The translations under genes and the position numbers were made by a program. Shown piece after piece: positions 7,791 through 16,691 of a stretch of DNA of 64,000 nt. Source of the stretch: CAZAPG01 sp964486935 (GTDB taxonomy: Bacteria > Chloroflexota > Anaerolineae > 4572-78 > J111); NCBI GenBank assembly GCA_964486935.1, contig CAZAPG010000029.1, positions 1-64,000 on the forward strand. Reading direction: 5' to 3'. Position 1 is the stretch's first letter. Each line of letters opens with the position of its first letter. The notes under the pieces were generated by a model, which saw nothing but the letters and a program-made list of their open reading frames with translations, did no database searches and was not told the DNA's origin.

Positions 7791-9320
7791 TCAAGCTACT
7801 TCTTTAACCGCAACCGGACCAGACTCGTTGATTGTTTGCCAGATTTGGCCGGCCATCTCCATAATAGCCCGCGATGACGGCGCGCCGGCGTCTTGCTGCA
7901 CCACCGAACTGCCCCGGCTCAACGAAAAATGCAGTTTGGAGTCATACGGAACCAGATAAGCCTTTTTCAGCTTTAACACCTCTTTAATTTTTCCGGGCGG
8001 AATACCGCCGGGCTGGTTGGCCTTGTTAATAGCCACCAGCAGCCGTTCAGGGTTAAAGTCGAGCTGCCCGGCCACTTCTAAAAACAACTTCATGCTTTTT
8101 ATCGAAGGTAACTCGGGAATGCCAACAACCAGAATATAATCGGCAGCCTCCAAAATCGAGAGCGTTCTATCGGTTAGCTGGCTGGTGGTATCAACAACTA
8201 CGGCCTTGAATTGCTCTTTAAGCCCTTTGACAATCTCTTTAATCATTCCTTCGGTAATAAAATCTGCAAGTTGAGGCTGCGGCGGAGCCAGCAACAATTT
8301 AAGGCCCGACTCGTGGGGCAGCACCACATCCAGCAGCAGGTCGGCCTCAAGCACTCCTTCATGAATTAAATCGCTCACGGTGCGCGTCGGGCGGGTATTC
8401 AAGTGTACCAGAATATCGCCAAACTGAAACGACCCATCCATTAAAACCACATCGCCTACCTGCTGGTGCAGAGCCACGGCCAGGTTAGCCGCAATGGCCG
8501 ACGCGCCAACCCCGCCTTTAGGGCTGTAAACGGCAATAACCGGCGCCTCCTGTTCGTGCTTCCGGCCATCGGCCGATTGGGGTTGGGCGCTTTTCTTTTG
8601 CGTTTTGGCGTGCTCTATGGCCTCATACTGGCGATACATGGGCAGGCCAATGTTGTAGACACGCCGCAAACAACTTACCAATTCATCGGAGGTAAAGGGT
8701 TTGGGCTGAAAATCGCGCGCGCCGGCGGCCATAGCCTGTTTCATATAATGCTGGTCAGATTGCACCGACATGATAACCACCTGGCTATAGGGCGCTTTTA
8801 CCGACATCTCTTTGGTGGCGGTAATCCCGTCCATATCGGGCATGTTAATATCCATCAGCACAATGTGGGGTTTTAGCTCCACGGCCATTTCAACCCCGGC
8901 CCGGCCATTATGAGCCTGACCGATGACTTCCAGGTCGTCTTCAAAATAGAGCAGGCGGGATACGTTATCGCGTGTGCCCGGATTATCATCAACAATCAAT
9001 ATTCTAATTTTATCGCCGGTGGCATTCTCGGCAGATGGTTTGATTGGCGTGGCCGGCTTTGCGGCCGCGCCTGCCGCCGGCGCTGCCGGCGCGGCAGGGG
9101 CCGGTTGACCATTATCCCCCTGCGCCTCGTCGGTTGGCTGCTCTGCCGCCGGCCGGGCCAGTTTTTTCTTACTCGACGCCTTTTTAGGCTTGCTGGCTGG
9201 CTCTTTGGGCGCGTCCTGCCCGCCAGATTGTCGCCGCAAATACCATAGCGTTCCAAGAATCGCTACCAACAAAATAAACAGAAGTAATCCGGCGATTAAA
9301 AGTAAAACTACTAGATCCAT
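7791..9320 (-). CDS. Membrane-anchored receiver-CpaE/TadZ-like ATPase
   Basis: The 509-residue protein has three parts. Residues 3-27 form a membrane helix, followed by a Lys/Ala/Pro-rich linker (30-100). A complete receiver domain (105-225) carries D111-D112, the phospho-acceptor D157 in VLMDINMP and K207. A MinD/ParA-type ATPase domain (260-500) starts SPKGGVGASAIAANLA. The first Walker lysine (K268) is kept, but the second, catalytic-site lysine of the KGGxGK form is replaced by Ala, as is common in CpaE/TadZ proteins that place Tad pili at the cell pole. No tad/cpa pilus genes are nearby and the membrane anchor is unusual for TadZ. AGGA precedes the ATG. Confidence 0.8.
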   Translation of the reverse strand: MDLVVLLLIAGLLLFILLVAILGTLWYLRRQSGGQDAPKEPASKPKKASSKKKLARPAAEQPTDEAQGDNGQPAPAAPAAPAAGAAAKPATPIKPSAENATGDKIRILIVDDNPGTRDNVSRLLYFEDDLEVIGQAHNGRAGVEMAVELKPHIVLMDINMPDMDGITATKEMSVKAPYSQVVIMSVQSDQHYMKQAMAAGARDFQPKPFTSDELVSCLRRVYNIGLPMYRQYEAIEHAKTQKKSAQPQSADGRKHEQEAPVIAVYSPKGGVGASAIAANLAVALHQQVGDVVLMDGSFQFGDILVHLNTRPTRTVSDLIHEGVLEADLLLDVVLPHESGLKLLLAPPQPQLADFITEGMIKEIVKGLKEQFKAVVVDTTSQLTDRTLSILEAADYILVVGIPELPSIKSMKLFLEVAGQLDFNPERLLVAINKANQPGGIPPGKIKEVLKLKKAYLVPYDSKLHFSLSRGSSVVQQDAGAPSSRAIMEMAGQIWQTINESGPVAVKEVA

Positions 9321-9677
9321 ATAAATTCCTGTATAACCTTAAATTTTAAGGAATGGTGGAAGAACAAATTTGACATATTGCTAAGAGAGTGTAGCACAAT
9401 TCCCTGGTAGCCAAAATTCTAATATGCCTCCCCCCACTCATAGTCTATATTTTATCATAAACAAGAGCAAAGCAATAGTATTAAAGGCCTTTTCAAAGAA
9501 GACTGACCGCAGCGGCGCTGCCGCACCGGGTGATGAAAAAAGTAGGGGGGACACCCCCCAAGCCCCCCGGCCTGCGGCGCTATTTTCATAGGAGCCTGTT
9601 AGAAAATTATAGATATTGGGTTAGCAACACACCATAGACCTTCTGCTTTTTTAAGGCTCGTGGTAAAATACCTGCCA
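9321..9677. other. Intergenic region between the CpaE-like and helicase genes
   Basis: No gene is seen. On the minus strand, CCAAAA (9411-9416) and AGTGTA (9388-9393) give TTTTGG-17-TACACT, a possible promoter for the CpaE-like gene. On the plus strand an extended -10, TGGTAAAAT (9661-9669), lies 8 nt before the helicase ATG. The middle holds the C-rich repeat at 9508-9592. Confidence 0.4.
9508..9592. repeat. C-rich intergenic repeat
   Basis: An 85-bp element has GCGGCGCT near its left end, TGCGGCGCTATTTTCATA near its right, and a core of paired C and G runs (GGGGGGACACCCCCC then AGCCCCCC). The core resembles those of the repeats at 31365 and 57061, but the ends differ. Confidence 0.45.
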
Positions 9678-12005
9678 ATGAACCCATCTGATTTTCTAAC
9701 CCAACTCAAACAGGAAAGTTTTTATCAGGACCAACTGGTCCACGTAGAGCGGTTGGGGGGGCGGCGCGCCCGCTACGCCTCGCTTGAGCAGCCGCTGCTG
9801 CGCTCGCTGGTCGAGGCGATTCAGGCCGGCGGCGCCCCCCGGCTGTACATTCACCAGGCCCAGGCTATTGATGCCGCCCGCCGGGGCCGGCACGTAGTGG
9901 TAGCCACCAGCACCGCCAGCGGCAAAACGCTGTGCTACAACGTGCCCGTCCTGGAGTCGATTGCCCTCGACTGGCAGGCGCGGGCTATTTACCTGTTCCC
10001 CACCAAAGCCCTGGCCCAGGATCAGTTGCGCTCGCTCAAGGCGCTGGTTAGCAATTTTAAGGCTACCGCCGCCAAAAACAACAACGGCCAGCCGCCGGTT
10101 GACCCCCATTTTGGCGTGTACGACGGCGACACCCCCAAAAGCAGCCGCACCCGTCTGCGGCGCGAGGCCAACATTATTTTAACCAATCCCGACATGCTGC
10201 ACGTGGGCATTTTGCCCAACCACCGCCTGTGGAGTCACTTTTTAAAAGTCCTGAAATTTGTGGTAGTCGATGAAGCCCACATTTACCGGGGCGTGTTTGG
10301 CAGCCACGTGGCCGCCGTGCTGCGCCGCCTGACCCGCCTGTGCCAACATTACGGTAACCAACCCCAATTCATTTGCTGCTCGGCCACCATTGCCAACCCC
10401 GGCGAGCACATCGAGCGGCTGGTGGGCCACGCGCCGGTCGTGGTCGATGACGACGGTTCGCCCCAGGCCCCCAAACAGTTTGCCCTGTGGAATCCCCCCT
10501 TTATCGACAAAAAAAAGACGGCCCGCCGCAGCCCCAACGGCGAAGCAGCCAATCTGTTTGCCCAACTGACGCGCCATGAAATACGCAACATCACCTTTAC
10601 CAAAGCCCGCGTCGTGGCCGAGTTGATTCTCAGTTACACCCGCCAAACGCTCGACCGGATTGAGCCGCAATTCAAAGACCGCATTGCCAGCTACCGGGCC
10701 GGCTACCTGGCCGAGCACCGCCGCGAGATTGAGCAGGCCCTTTTTCAGGGCGACCTCATCGGCGTCACCGCCACCTCGGCGCTGGAACTGGGCGTAGATG
10801 TGGGCGGGCTGGACGCCACGGTTTCGGTGGGCTATCCCGGCACCATTGCCAGCCTGTGGCAGCAGGCTGGGCGGGCCGGGCGACGCGGCAAAGGCAGTTC
10901 GCTGGCAATTCTGGTGGGGTTGGACAATCCACTGGACCAATTTTTTATGCGTCATCCAACCCAACTTTTTGGCCGCCCCCACGAGCACGCCCTGATTGAC
11001 CCCGGCAACATGTACGTGTTAGAGCAGCACCTGCCCTGCGCCGCCTACGAACTGCCCCTCTCGCCCGAAGACGAGGCCCATTTTGGCCACGGCTTTGTAG
11101 AAGCAATGGTCAACCTGGAAGAGCGCGGCGTAATGAGCTACGAGCCGGGCCACGACCGCTGGTATTACCGGGGCAAGGGCTATCCGGCCCAGCGAGTCAG
11201 CATCCGCAGCGTGGGCAGCCGGCCCATTGTGCTGGTTGATGGCAGCCGCAAAAACAAGCAGTTAGAAGAAATGGATGAGGCATCGGCTTTTGGCCGGGTG
11301 CATCCGGGGGCGGTTTATATGCACCAGGGCGAAAACTATCTGGTCACCGAGCTGGATTTGGTTAAAGGCCAGGCCACGCTGATTCCGGCCACGGTTGACT
11401 ACTACACCCAGGCGCACGAGCGCAGCGAGATTAACATTATCCGCTCCATGCAGCACCGGCAAATGAAATATTGCACGGTTTACTGGGGCGCGGTGCGCGT
11501 TACCCAGCAGGTGGTGGGCTACCGGCGGATGCGCCACTTTAGCGACGCCAACCTGGGCGACACCCCACTGGAGATGCCGCCCAATATTTTTGAAACGCGG
11601 GCGGTGTGGTGGGATGTTCCGCAGGATTGGGCGCGCCACCTGAGCCGGCGCGGCTGGGATTTTATGGGCGGCCTGCACGCGGTAGAGCATGCGGCTATTG
11701 GCCTGCTGCCACTGTTTGCCATGTGCGACCGCTGGGACATCGGCGGCCTCTCGACCCCCATGCACCCCGATACGGAGAGTTCTCAAATTTTCATTTACGA
11801 CGGCTACCCCGGCGGCGTGGGCATTAGCGAAAAAGGCTTCAACCTGATTACCGATTTGTGGGAAGCCACGCTGGCCACCATTAAAGATTGCCCCTGCGAC
11901 GATGGCTGCCCCAGTTGCATCTACAGCCCCAAATGCGGCAACAACAACGAGCCGCTGGATAAACGGGCGGCGGTCTGGATTTTGGAATCGCTACTGCGAA
12001 GTTAA
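9678..12005 (+). CDS. DEAD/DEAH-box helicase, MrfA/YprA type with DUF1998
   Basis: This 775-residue superfamily 2 helicase is the type represented by Bacillus MrfA, linked to repair of mitomycin C damage. Walker A is STASGKT (K83), Walker B is VVDEAH, motif III is SAT, and QQAGRAGRRGKGS is motif VI. The C-terminal DUF1998 region ends with the cysteine cluster CPCDDGCPSCIYSPKCGN, which holds a zinc or metal site. I choose the ATG at 9678 over a GTG at 9660. TGGTAAAAT ends 8 nt before the ATG, there is no ribosome site, and transcription would begin almost at the ATG (leaderless). It is monocistronic. The usual MrfB exonuclease partner is not adjacent. Confidence 0.88.
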   Translation: MNPSDFLTQLKQESFYQDQLVHVERLGGRRARYASLEQPLLRSLVEAIQAGGAPRLYIHQAQAIDAARRGRHVVVATSTASGKTLCYNVPVLESIALDWQARAIYLFPTKALAQDQLRSLKALVSNFKATAAKNNNGQPPVDPHFGVYDGDTPKSSRTRLRREANIILTNPDMLHVGILPNHRLWSHFLKVLKFVVVDEAHIYRGVFGSHVAAVLRRLTRLCQHYGNQPQFICCSATIANPGEHIERLVGHAPVVVDDDGSPQAPKQFALWNPPFIDKKKTARRSPNGEAANLFAQLTRHEIRNITFTKARVVAELILSYTRQTLDRIEPQFKDRIASYRAGYLAEHRREIEQALFQGDLIGVTATSALELGVDVGGLDATVSVGYPGTIASLWQQAGRAGRRGKGSSLAILVGLDNPLDQFFMRHPTQLFGRPHEHALIDPGNMYVLEQHLPCAAYELPLSPEDEAHFGHGFVEAMVNLEERGVMSYEPGHDRWYYRGKGYPAQRVSIRSVGSRPIVLVDGSRKNKQLEEMDEASAFGRVHPGAVYMHQGENYLVTELDLVKGQATLIPATVDYYTQAHERSEINIIRSMQHRQMKYCTVYWGAVRVTQQVVGYRRMRHFSDANLGDTPLEMPPNIFETRAVWWDVPQDWARHLSRRGWDFMGGLHAVEHAAIGLLPLFAMCDRWDIGGLSTPMHPDTESSQIFIYDGYPGGVGISEKGFNLITDLWEATLATIKDCPCDDGCPSCIYSPKCGNNNEPLDKRAAVWILESLLRS

Positions 12006-12007
12006 AA

Positions 12008-12112
12008 ATCTCTGGCCAGGGCGCAAAGGTCGCAAATTTTCTTAATTGTTTCTTCTTGTTTACGAGAGAGTATTTTTGCGCTTGACGCAAATTTGCAGCG
12101 CCACCAACATAG
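12008..12112. repeat. Imperfect inverted repeat, GCGCAAAG type
   Basis: The left part carries GGGCGCAAAGGTCGCAAA and the right part reads, on the opposite strand, GCGTCAAGCGCAAAAAT. The same kind of element occurs at 56064-56120. It begins immediately after the helicase stop. Confidence 0.4.
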
Positions 12113-12226
12113 AAGCCCCCACGCAATACGCATCTCTTAAATTTCGGTTGTCATAATCCGCAAATCGTCACTTTACATAACTCTAAAAACAGTGCTATTT
12201 TTTAAGGTAAACCACACCGATTCCCC

Positions 12227-12255
12227 TTGTCAAGATGTCAAAAAAAGTGTATACT
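12227..12255 (+). promoter_or_regulatory. Promoter of nrdR-nrdJ
   Basis: TTGTCA (12227-12232) and TATACT (12250-12255) are separated by exactly 17 bp. Transcription would start near 12262, just before the first NrdR box. Confidence 0.7.
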
Positions 12256-12268
12256 GGACTCGCCTTGG

Positions 12269-12314
12269 GTACAATATCTCGTGTAGAGGACAGTAGCACC
12301 ACTATATATTGTGG
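12269..12314. promoter_or_regulatory. Tandem NrdR boxes
   Basis: Two 16-bp near-palindromes match the NrdR box consensus ACACwATATATwGTGT. Box 1 is GTACAATATCTCGTGT (12269-12284) and box 2 is CCACTATATATTGTGG (12299-12314). Their centres are 30 bp apart, close to three helical turns, as is usual for NrdR pairs. They lie directly downstream of the predicted start, where binding would block transcription. Confidence 0.8.
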
Positions 12315-12553
12315 TTTTAAATACTCTTTATGTTAAGCTGAGAGCGCCAAATGTGCCAGTTGAAATCAGCCCGGTTACAACCCCATCAAACCTTATCAAC
12401 CGGCCAACTGTTTAGCCAGTTAGGGCCTTTACACCTCACCAGGCAACTCCGCACCAGCATTCTACTGATAAAACCAAACTAAAGCGGGACACCAAATACC
12501 TGTAACGCTTGGGTGACACAAAGGCTGACGTTTGCTGCGTCACCTTTTATTAT
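12315..12553 (+). promoter_or_regulatory. Long structured leader with terminator before nrdR
   Basis: About 300 nt of leader precede nrdR. A two-part stem pairs CAGTTG (12357-12362) with CAACTG (12405-12410) and CCGGTT (12371-12376) with AACCGG (12398-12403). The strand AACTG (12406-12410) can instead pair with CAGTT (12417-12421), giving an alternative fold. A terminator-like hairpin follows: GGTGAC near 12513 pairs with GTCACC near 12544, then TTTTATT. No B12-riboswitch consensus is visible. The 'nrdJ motif' RNA class is a possibility I cannot test. Confidence 0.45.
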
Positions 12554-12578
12554 GTAAAGAGATAATGAGGTTTTCAAA

Positions 12579-13085
12579 ATGAAATGTCCATTTTGTGGAG
12601 CATCCAGTAATCACATCCGCGTCATCGATACCCGCGAAGTGACCGATGGCATTCGCCGCCGCCGCGAGTGCGATAATTGCGGCCAGCGCTTTACCACCTA
12701 CGAGCGAGTCGCCTCCATGAACCTGCTGGTCGTTAAGCAAGATGGCCGCCGCGAGGAGTTTGACCGCGACAAACTGGTCAAGAGTATGCGCATCGCCTGC
12801 ACCAAGCGGGCCGTTTCCAGCGCCACCATCGAGGCCGCCGCGCAAGAGATAGAATCTAAGCTGTATGCCCTTGGCAAAAGCGAGGTTGACAGCAAGCGTG
12901 TCGGCGAAATGGTTATGGAGCAACTGCGCGATATTGACGACGTGGCCTATGTGCGCTTTGCCTCGGTCTATCGCAGTTTTCAGGATGTTGACAGCATGGC
13001 CGAGGAGATTCAACAACTCATCGAGCGCAAACGCCGCGACCAGGAATTGAAAAATCAGATTCCGCTGCCCATGGGGGAGGAGTAA
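12579..13085 (+). CDS. nrdR: Transcriptional repressor NrdR
   Basis: NrdR senses ATP/dATP and represses ribonucleotide reductase genes. The 168-residue protein has the N-terminal zinc ribbon (C3, C6, C31, C34 in MKCPFCG and RRRECDNCGQRFTTYER) and an ATP-cone domain (about 49-139) starting VVKQDGRREEFDRDKL. The length is normal (150-170). It lies 116 bp upstream of nrdJ on the same strand, behind a promoter with two NrdR boxes, so it should repress its own operon. Confidence 0.97.
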   Translation: MKCPFCGASSNHIRVIDTREVTDGIRRRRECDNCGQRFTTYERVASMNLLVVKQDGRREEFDRDKLVKSMRIACTKRAVSSATIEAAAQEIESKLYALGKSEVDSKRVGEMVMEQLRDIDDVAYVRFASVYRSFQDVDSMAEEIQQLIERKRRDQELKNQIPLPMGEE

Positions 13086-13201
13086 AATTTTAATAATCAG
13101 GCCAGCATCCTGAGTAAGCCGAAGCGAAGACTGTATCGAAGGGTGCGGGTCAGGTAATGTCAGGTTATCAGAAAAATAAAATTTTAAGAGGGAGAAACAG
13201 C

Positions 13202-15769
13202 ATGGCCATCAAAACCTCTGCTCATGCAAAAAAACTACAAACCCATAATTCCACCAACGGCCACCCGACCAACGGGGCCACCCGGAATGGCGTTCAAACC
13301 AGCCCGCCTGTTACCAACCAACTCACGCCGCTGGGCGAAAAAATATTTTTAGACCGCTACGCCCTCAAAGACGGCAAAAAAGAGACGGTGCAGCCGGGCG
13401 ACACAATTATTGTGGCCGTCGATTTGGAAACCGGCCAGCGGGAAATCGGCGCCGTTACCGCCGTCAACGGGCGAGAGGTAACGGTTGAACTGCGCGACGG
13501 GACCACCCTGGAGCGGGCGCTGGAAAAAATCGACAAGCCGCTGGAAACCCGGCCCGAACAAATGCTGGATCGGGTGGCCCACGGCATGGCCCAGGTAGAA
13601 GCCCCGGACAGGCAGGCCGAATGGCAGCAAAACTTCCGCTGGCTGCTGGACGACTGGAAATTTGTGCCCGGCGGGCGCATCCTCACCGCCGCCGGCACCG
13701 ACCAGAACCTGACCTACTACAACTGCTACGTCATCCCCAGCCCCAAAGATAGCCGGGGCGGGATTATGACCACCCTCACCCAGATGACCGAAATTATGTC
13801 GCGCGGCGGCGGCGTGGGTATTAACATTTCCAGCCTGCGGCCCCACCACGCCTACGTCAAAGGGGTCAACGGACGCTCCAGCGGCGCGGTCTCCTGGGGC
13901 GAGTTGTACAGCTTTGTTACCGGCCTGATTGAGCAGGGCGGCAGCCGGCGCGGCGCGCTGATGCTGATTATGAATGTGTGGCATCCCGACGTGCTGGAAT
14001 TTATCAACAGCAAGCGCAACATGGGCCGCATTACCAACGCCAACATCAGCGTGGGCATTACCGATGACTTTATGGAAGCGGTCAAAGCCGATGCCGACTG
14101 GGAGCTGATTTTCCCCGATACCACCATCCCCAATTACGACGAGTTGTGGGATGGCAACATGGCCGCCTGGCAGGAGAAGGGGCTGCCGGTGGTCGTCCAC
14201 AAAACCGCGCGGGCGCGCGATATTTGGGAAACCATCATCGAGAGCGCCTGGGCCAGCGCCGAGCCGGGCGTATTTTTTGTGGAGCGCTACAACAAAATGA
14301 GCAACTCCTGGTACTTTGCGCCCATCCTCTGCACCAACCCCTGCGGCGAGCAGGGGCTGCCGGCCTGGGGCGTTTGCAACCTGGGCGCGCTGAACCTGGC
14401 CAAATTTGTCAAGGATGAAGAGGTAGATTGGGACAACCTGGGCCGGGCCGTGCGCTACGCCGTGCGCTTTCTGGATAACGTCATCGACTCGACGCCCTAC
14501 TTTTTTGAGGAAAATTACGGGCAGCAAATGAGCGAGCGCCGGGTGGGGCTGGGCACCATGGGCCTGGCCGAGATGATGATCCGGCTGAAAATTCGCTACG
14601 GCAGCGCCGAGAGCGTTGAGTTTTTGGATGACCTCTATAAATTTATCGCCAGCGAAGCCTATCTGGCTTCCGCCGATTTTGCCCAGGAAAAGGGCGCCTT
14701 TCCCCAATTTGAGGCCGACAAGTTTTTGCAAAGCGGCTTTATGGCCGGGATGCCGGACAACGTGCGCCAGACCATCCGCCAAAAAGGCATCCGCAATGTA
14801 ACCCTGCTGACCCAGGCCCCCACCGGCACCACCGGCACCATGGTCAACACCAGCACCGGCATCGAGCCGTTCTATTTTTGGAGTTTCCACCGCAAAGGGC
14901 GCATGGGCACCCACGAGGAGCGGGTGAACGTGTACGACGAGTGGGTGACGCAGCATCCCAACCAGCCGCTGCCCGATTATTTTGTCACCGCTATGGACCT
15001 GCGGCCCGAAGACCACGTTCGCGTGCAGGCCGCCATCCAGCGCTGGATCGATTCCAGCATCAGCAAAACCTGCAACACGCCCAACAGCTACAGCGTTGAG
15101 CAAACCCGCGAACTGTACGAACTGATGTATGAGCTGGGCTGCAAGGGCGGCACCGTTTACCGCGATGGCTCGCGCGACGTGCAGGTTTTGAACCTGAAGG
15201 AAGAAGACAAGAACGAAACCCCCAAATCGCCGGCAGCCCAAGAGATTACCTGGCGGGCGCGGCCCAGCACCCTGCACGGCAACACCTATCGCAAAAATAC
15301 GCCCATCGGCACGGCCTACATCACCGTCAACGCCAACGGCGGGGGCGACCGCCAGCCCTTTGAGGTCTTTATCAATGTGGGCAAGGCCGGCAGCGATGTG
15401 GCCGCCGACGCCGAGGGGCTGGGCCGGCTGGTCAGCCTGATTTTACGGATGCCCAGCCCCCTGACCCCCGAAGAGCGGGTGCAGGATATTGTGGCCCAAC
15501 TGCGCGGCATCGGCTCCGGGCGGCAGCAGGGTTTTGGCAAAAACCGGGTGATGAGCATGCCCGACGCCGTGGCCCAGGTGCTGGCCGAGCACGTCGGCAT
15601 CAGTTCCACCGGCGACCTGCCCGGCCTGCCCGATGTGGACGAAGGCGTGCAAGGCACGCAACTCAGCTTTATGCCCAAAGGCGATCTCTGCCCCGGCTGC
15701 GGCCAGGCCAGCCTGCTCTTCATCGAAGGCTGCAAAAAGTGCCACGAGTGCGGCTACAGCGAGTGTTGA
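13202..15769 (+). CDS. nrdJ: Adenosylcobalamin-dependent ribonucleoside-diphosphate reductase (class II)
   Basis: NrdJ makes deoxyribonucleotides with a radical generated from adenosylcobalamin, independent of oxygen. The 855-residue protein has the NPCGE motif (N379, thiyl C381, E383) and the redox pair C175 (YYNCY) and C392 (GVCNLGALNL). The C-terminal tail is cysteine-rich (CPGCGQ, then CKKCHECGYSEC) and re-reduces the active site. An insertion of about 50 residues (60-113) separates FLDRYALKDG from TRPEQMLDRVA. It contains PGDTIIVAVDLETGQ and GREVTVELRDG and looks like a small beta-barrel. The ATG at 13202 follows GAGGGAGAAA and is preferred over one 45 bp upstream. It is in an operon with nrdR. 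Confidence 0.95.
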   Translation: MAIKTSAHAKKLQTHNSTNGHPTNGATRNGVQTSPPVTNQLTPLGEKIFLDRYALKDGKKETVQPGDTIIVAVDLETGQREIGAVTAVNGREVTVELRDGTTLERALEKIDKPLETRPEQMLDRVAHGMAQVEAPDRQAEWQQNFRWLLDDWKFVPGGRILTAAGTDQNLTYYNCYVIPSPKDSRGGIMTTLTQMTEIMSRGGGVGINISSLRPHHAYVKGVNGRSSGAVSWGELYSFVTGLIEQGGSRRGALMLIMNVWHPDVLEFINSKRNMGRITNANISVGITDDFMEAVKADADWELIFPDTTIPNYDELWDGNMAAWQEKGLPVVVHKTARARDIWETIIESAWASAEPGVFFVERYNKMSNSWYFAPILCTNPCGEQGLPAWGVCNLGALNLAKFVKDEEVDWDNLGRAVRYAVRFLDNVIDSTPYFFEENYGQQMSERRVGLGTMGLAEMMIRLKIRYGSAESVEFLDDLYKFIASEAYLASADFAQEKGAFPQFEADKFLQSGFMAGMPDNVRQTIRQKGIRNVTLLTQAPTGTTGTMVNTSTGIEPFYFWSFHRKGRMGTHEERVNVYDEWVTQHPNQPLPDYFVTAMDLRPEDHVRVQAAIQRWIDSSISKTCNTPNSYSVEQTRELYELMYELGCKGGTVYRDGSRDVQVLNLKEEDKNETPKSPAAQEITWRARPSTLHGNTYRKNTPIGTAYITVNANGGGDRQPFEVFINVGKAGSDVAADAEGLGRLVSLILRMPSPLTPEERVQDIVAQLRGIGSGRQQGFGKNRVMSMPDAVAQVLAEHVGISSTGDLPGLPDVDEGVQGTQLSFMPKGDLCPGCGQASLLFIEGCKKCHECGYSEC

Positions 15770-15797
15770 AAGGCAATAGGAGTCATTTACCCTGGCA

Positions 15798-15827
15798 GGC
15801 CGGAGTTCTCTCCGGCCTCTTTTTTTG
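15798..15827 (+). terminator. Terminator of the nrdR-nrdJ operon
   Basis: GGCCGGAG, TTCT loop, CTCCGGCC: a perfect 8-bp stem followed by TCTTTTTTTG. It lies 29 bp after the nrdJ stop. Confidence 0.9.
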
Positions 15828-15839
15828 CCGGGCGGTCTG

Positions 15840-15868
15840 TTAGCATCTCTTCAAATTCCCGGTATAAT
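15840..15868 (+). promoter_or_regulatory. Promoter before the membrane protein gene
   Basis: TTAGCA (15840-15845), 17 bp, TATAAT (15863-15868). The -35 is weak and the -10 is perfect. Confidence 0.45.
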
Positions 15869-15964
15869 TACCACACCGCATATTGAAAAAGGTGCGGGTA
15901 TGCCCCAGGCCCGAATTGATGAAGGTGGGGCATCATCAAATCTCACCCAGCGAGTGTCGCCCTT

Positions 15965-16657
15965 ATGACGACCAATGGACGCCGCAAAGAATCAGAAGTT
16001 CAGGCCGCCGAAGGCCCCGCCGACCCCGAACTGGAGTCGCTCATTGCCCCCCAGGGGTACAACCCGGAGCTGGTGGATGAGGTGGCCAACATGGAAACCC
16101 CAGCCGACCAGCGCCGCAAGGCCATCCGCTTTATGCTCTGGATGCTGGCGCTGGTTGCCATTGGCTTTTGGCTCTGCACTCCGGCAGATTTGGTAGTGCC
16201 GGAATTGCCCACCGCGCCTTACGGTATCCACCAGCGCCCCCAGCCGCCCGCCAACAAATTCCTAAAAGACACCCTGCCCCAGACTATCGGCGCTTTCAAA
16301 CTGGTTGACCTGAAAACAGAGCAAGCCTTTGCCGACCCCTACATTGGCGCGTTTGTTGTTAGCGCCACCTACGTTGATGACAATGGCTATCCGGTAAACG
16401 TAGTGGCCATCGAGGCCGAATCTTACATCAACGCCCGCCGCTATCTGGAAAATTACAAGCGGCTGCTCCACGAGCGCACCACCCTGGCCCAATGGCAAGA
16501 GCGCCTTTATATTGAAGACAATTTTATTCAATGGGCCGCGCCCGATTTTGCCGACCGCGCCTACGGCCTGGCCTGGAACAACGGGCGCTACTTTGTGGCC
16601 GTCACTTCGCCTATACAAGAGGCGCAGCAAACCGTAGCGGCCGAGTTTCCCTATTGA
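15965..16657 (+). CDS. Single-pass membrane protein of unknown function
   Basis: I do not recognise this 230-residue protein. An acidic cytoplasmic N-terminus (1-50) is followed by one membrane helix at about residues 55-75 (FMLWMLALVAIGFWLCTPAD), then a 150-residue extracytoplasmic domain with mixed alpha/beta character. The region GAFVVSATYVDDNGYPVNVVAIEAE and the later AYGLAWNNGRYFVAVTS look like a compact beta-rich domain. No catalytic motif is seen. It has its own promoter and precedes an acetyltransferase gene by 34 bp on the same strand, so the two may be co-transcribed. Confidence 0.7.
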   Translation: MTTNGRRKESEVQAAEGPADPELESLIAPQGYNPELVDEVANMETPADQRRKAIRFMLWMLALVAIGFWLCTPADLVVPELPTAPYGIHQRPQPPANKFLKDTLPQTIGAFKLVDLKTEQAFADPYIGAFVVSATYVDDNGYPVNVVAIEAESYINARRYLENYKRLLHERTTLAQWQERLYIEDNFIQWAAPDFADRAYGLAWNNGRYFVAVTSPIQEAQQTVAAEFPY

Positions 16658-16691
16658 GCCAGATTCTACAATCCAAAAAAGGAGAACACTG

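Noticed and set aside
12315..12578. Cobalamin riboswitch before the B12-dependent reductase operon
   Set aside because: Expected by function, but I see no B12-box consensus. Only a general structured leader is claimed.
13349..15277. 642-residue open frame on the minus strand
   Set aside because: It lies wholly opposite nrdJ, whose motifs are intact, and the translation is Gly/Ala/His-rich without any family feature.
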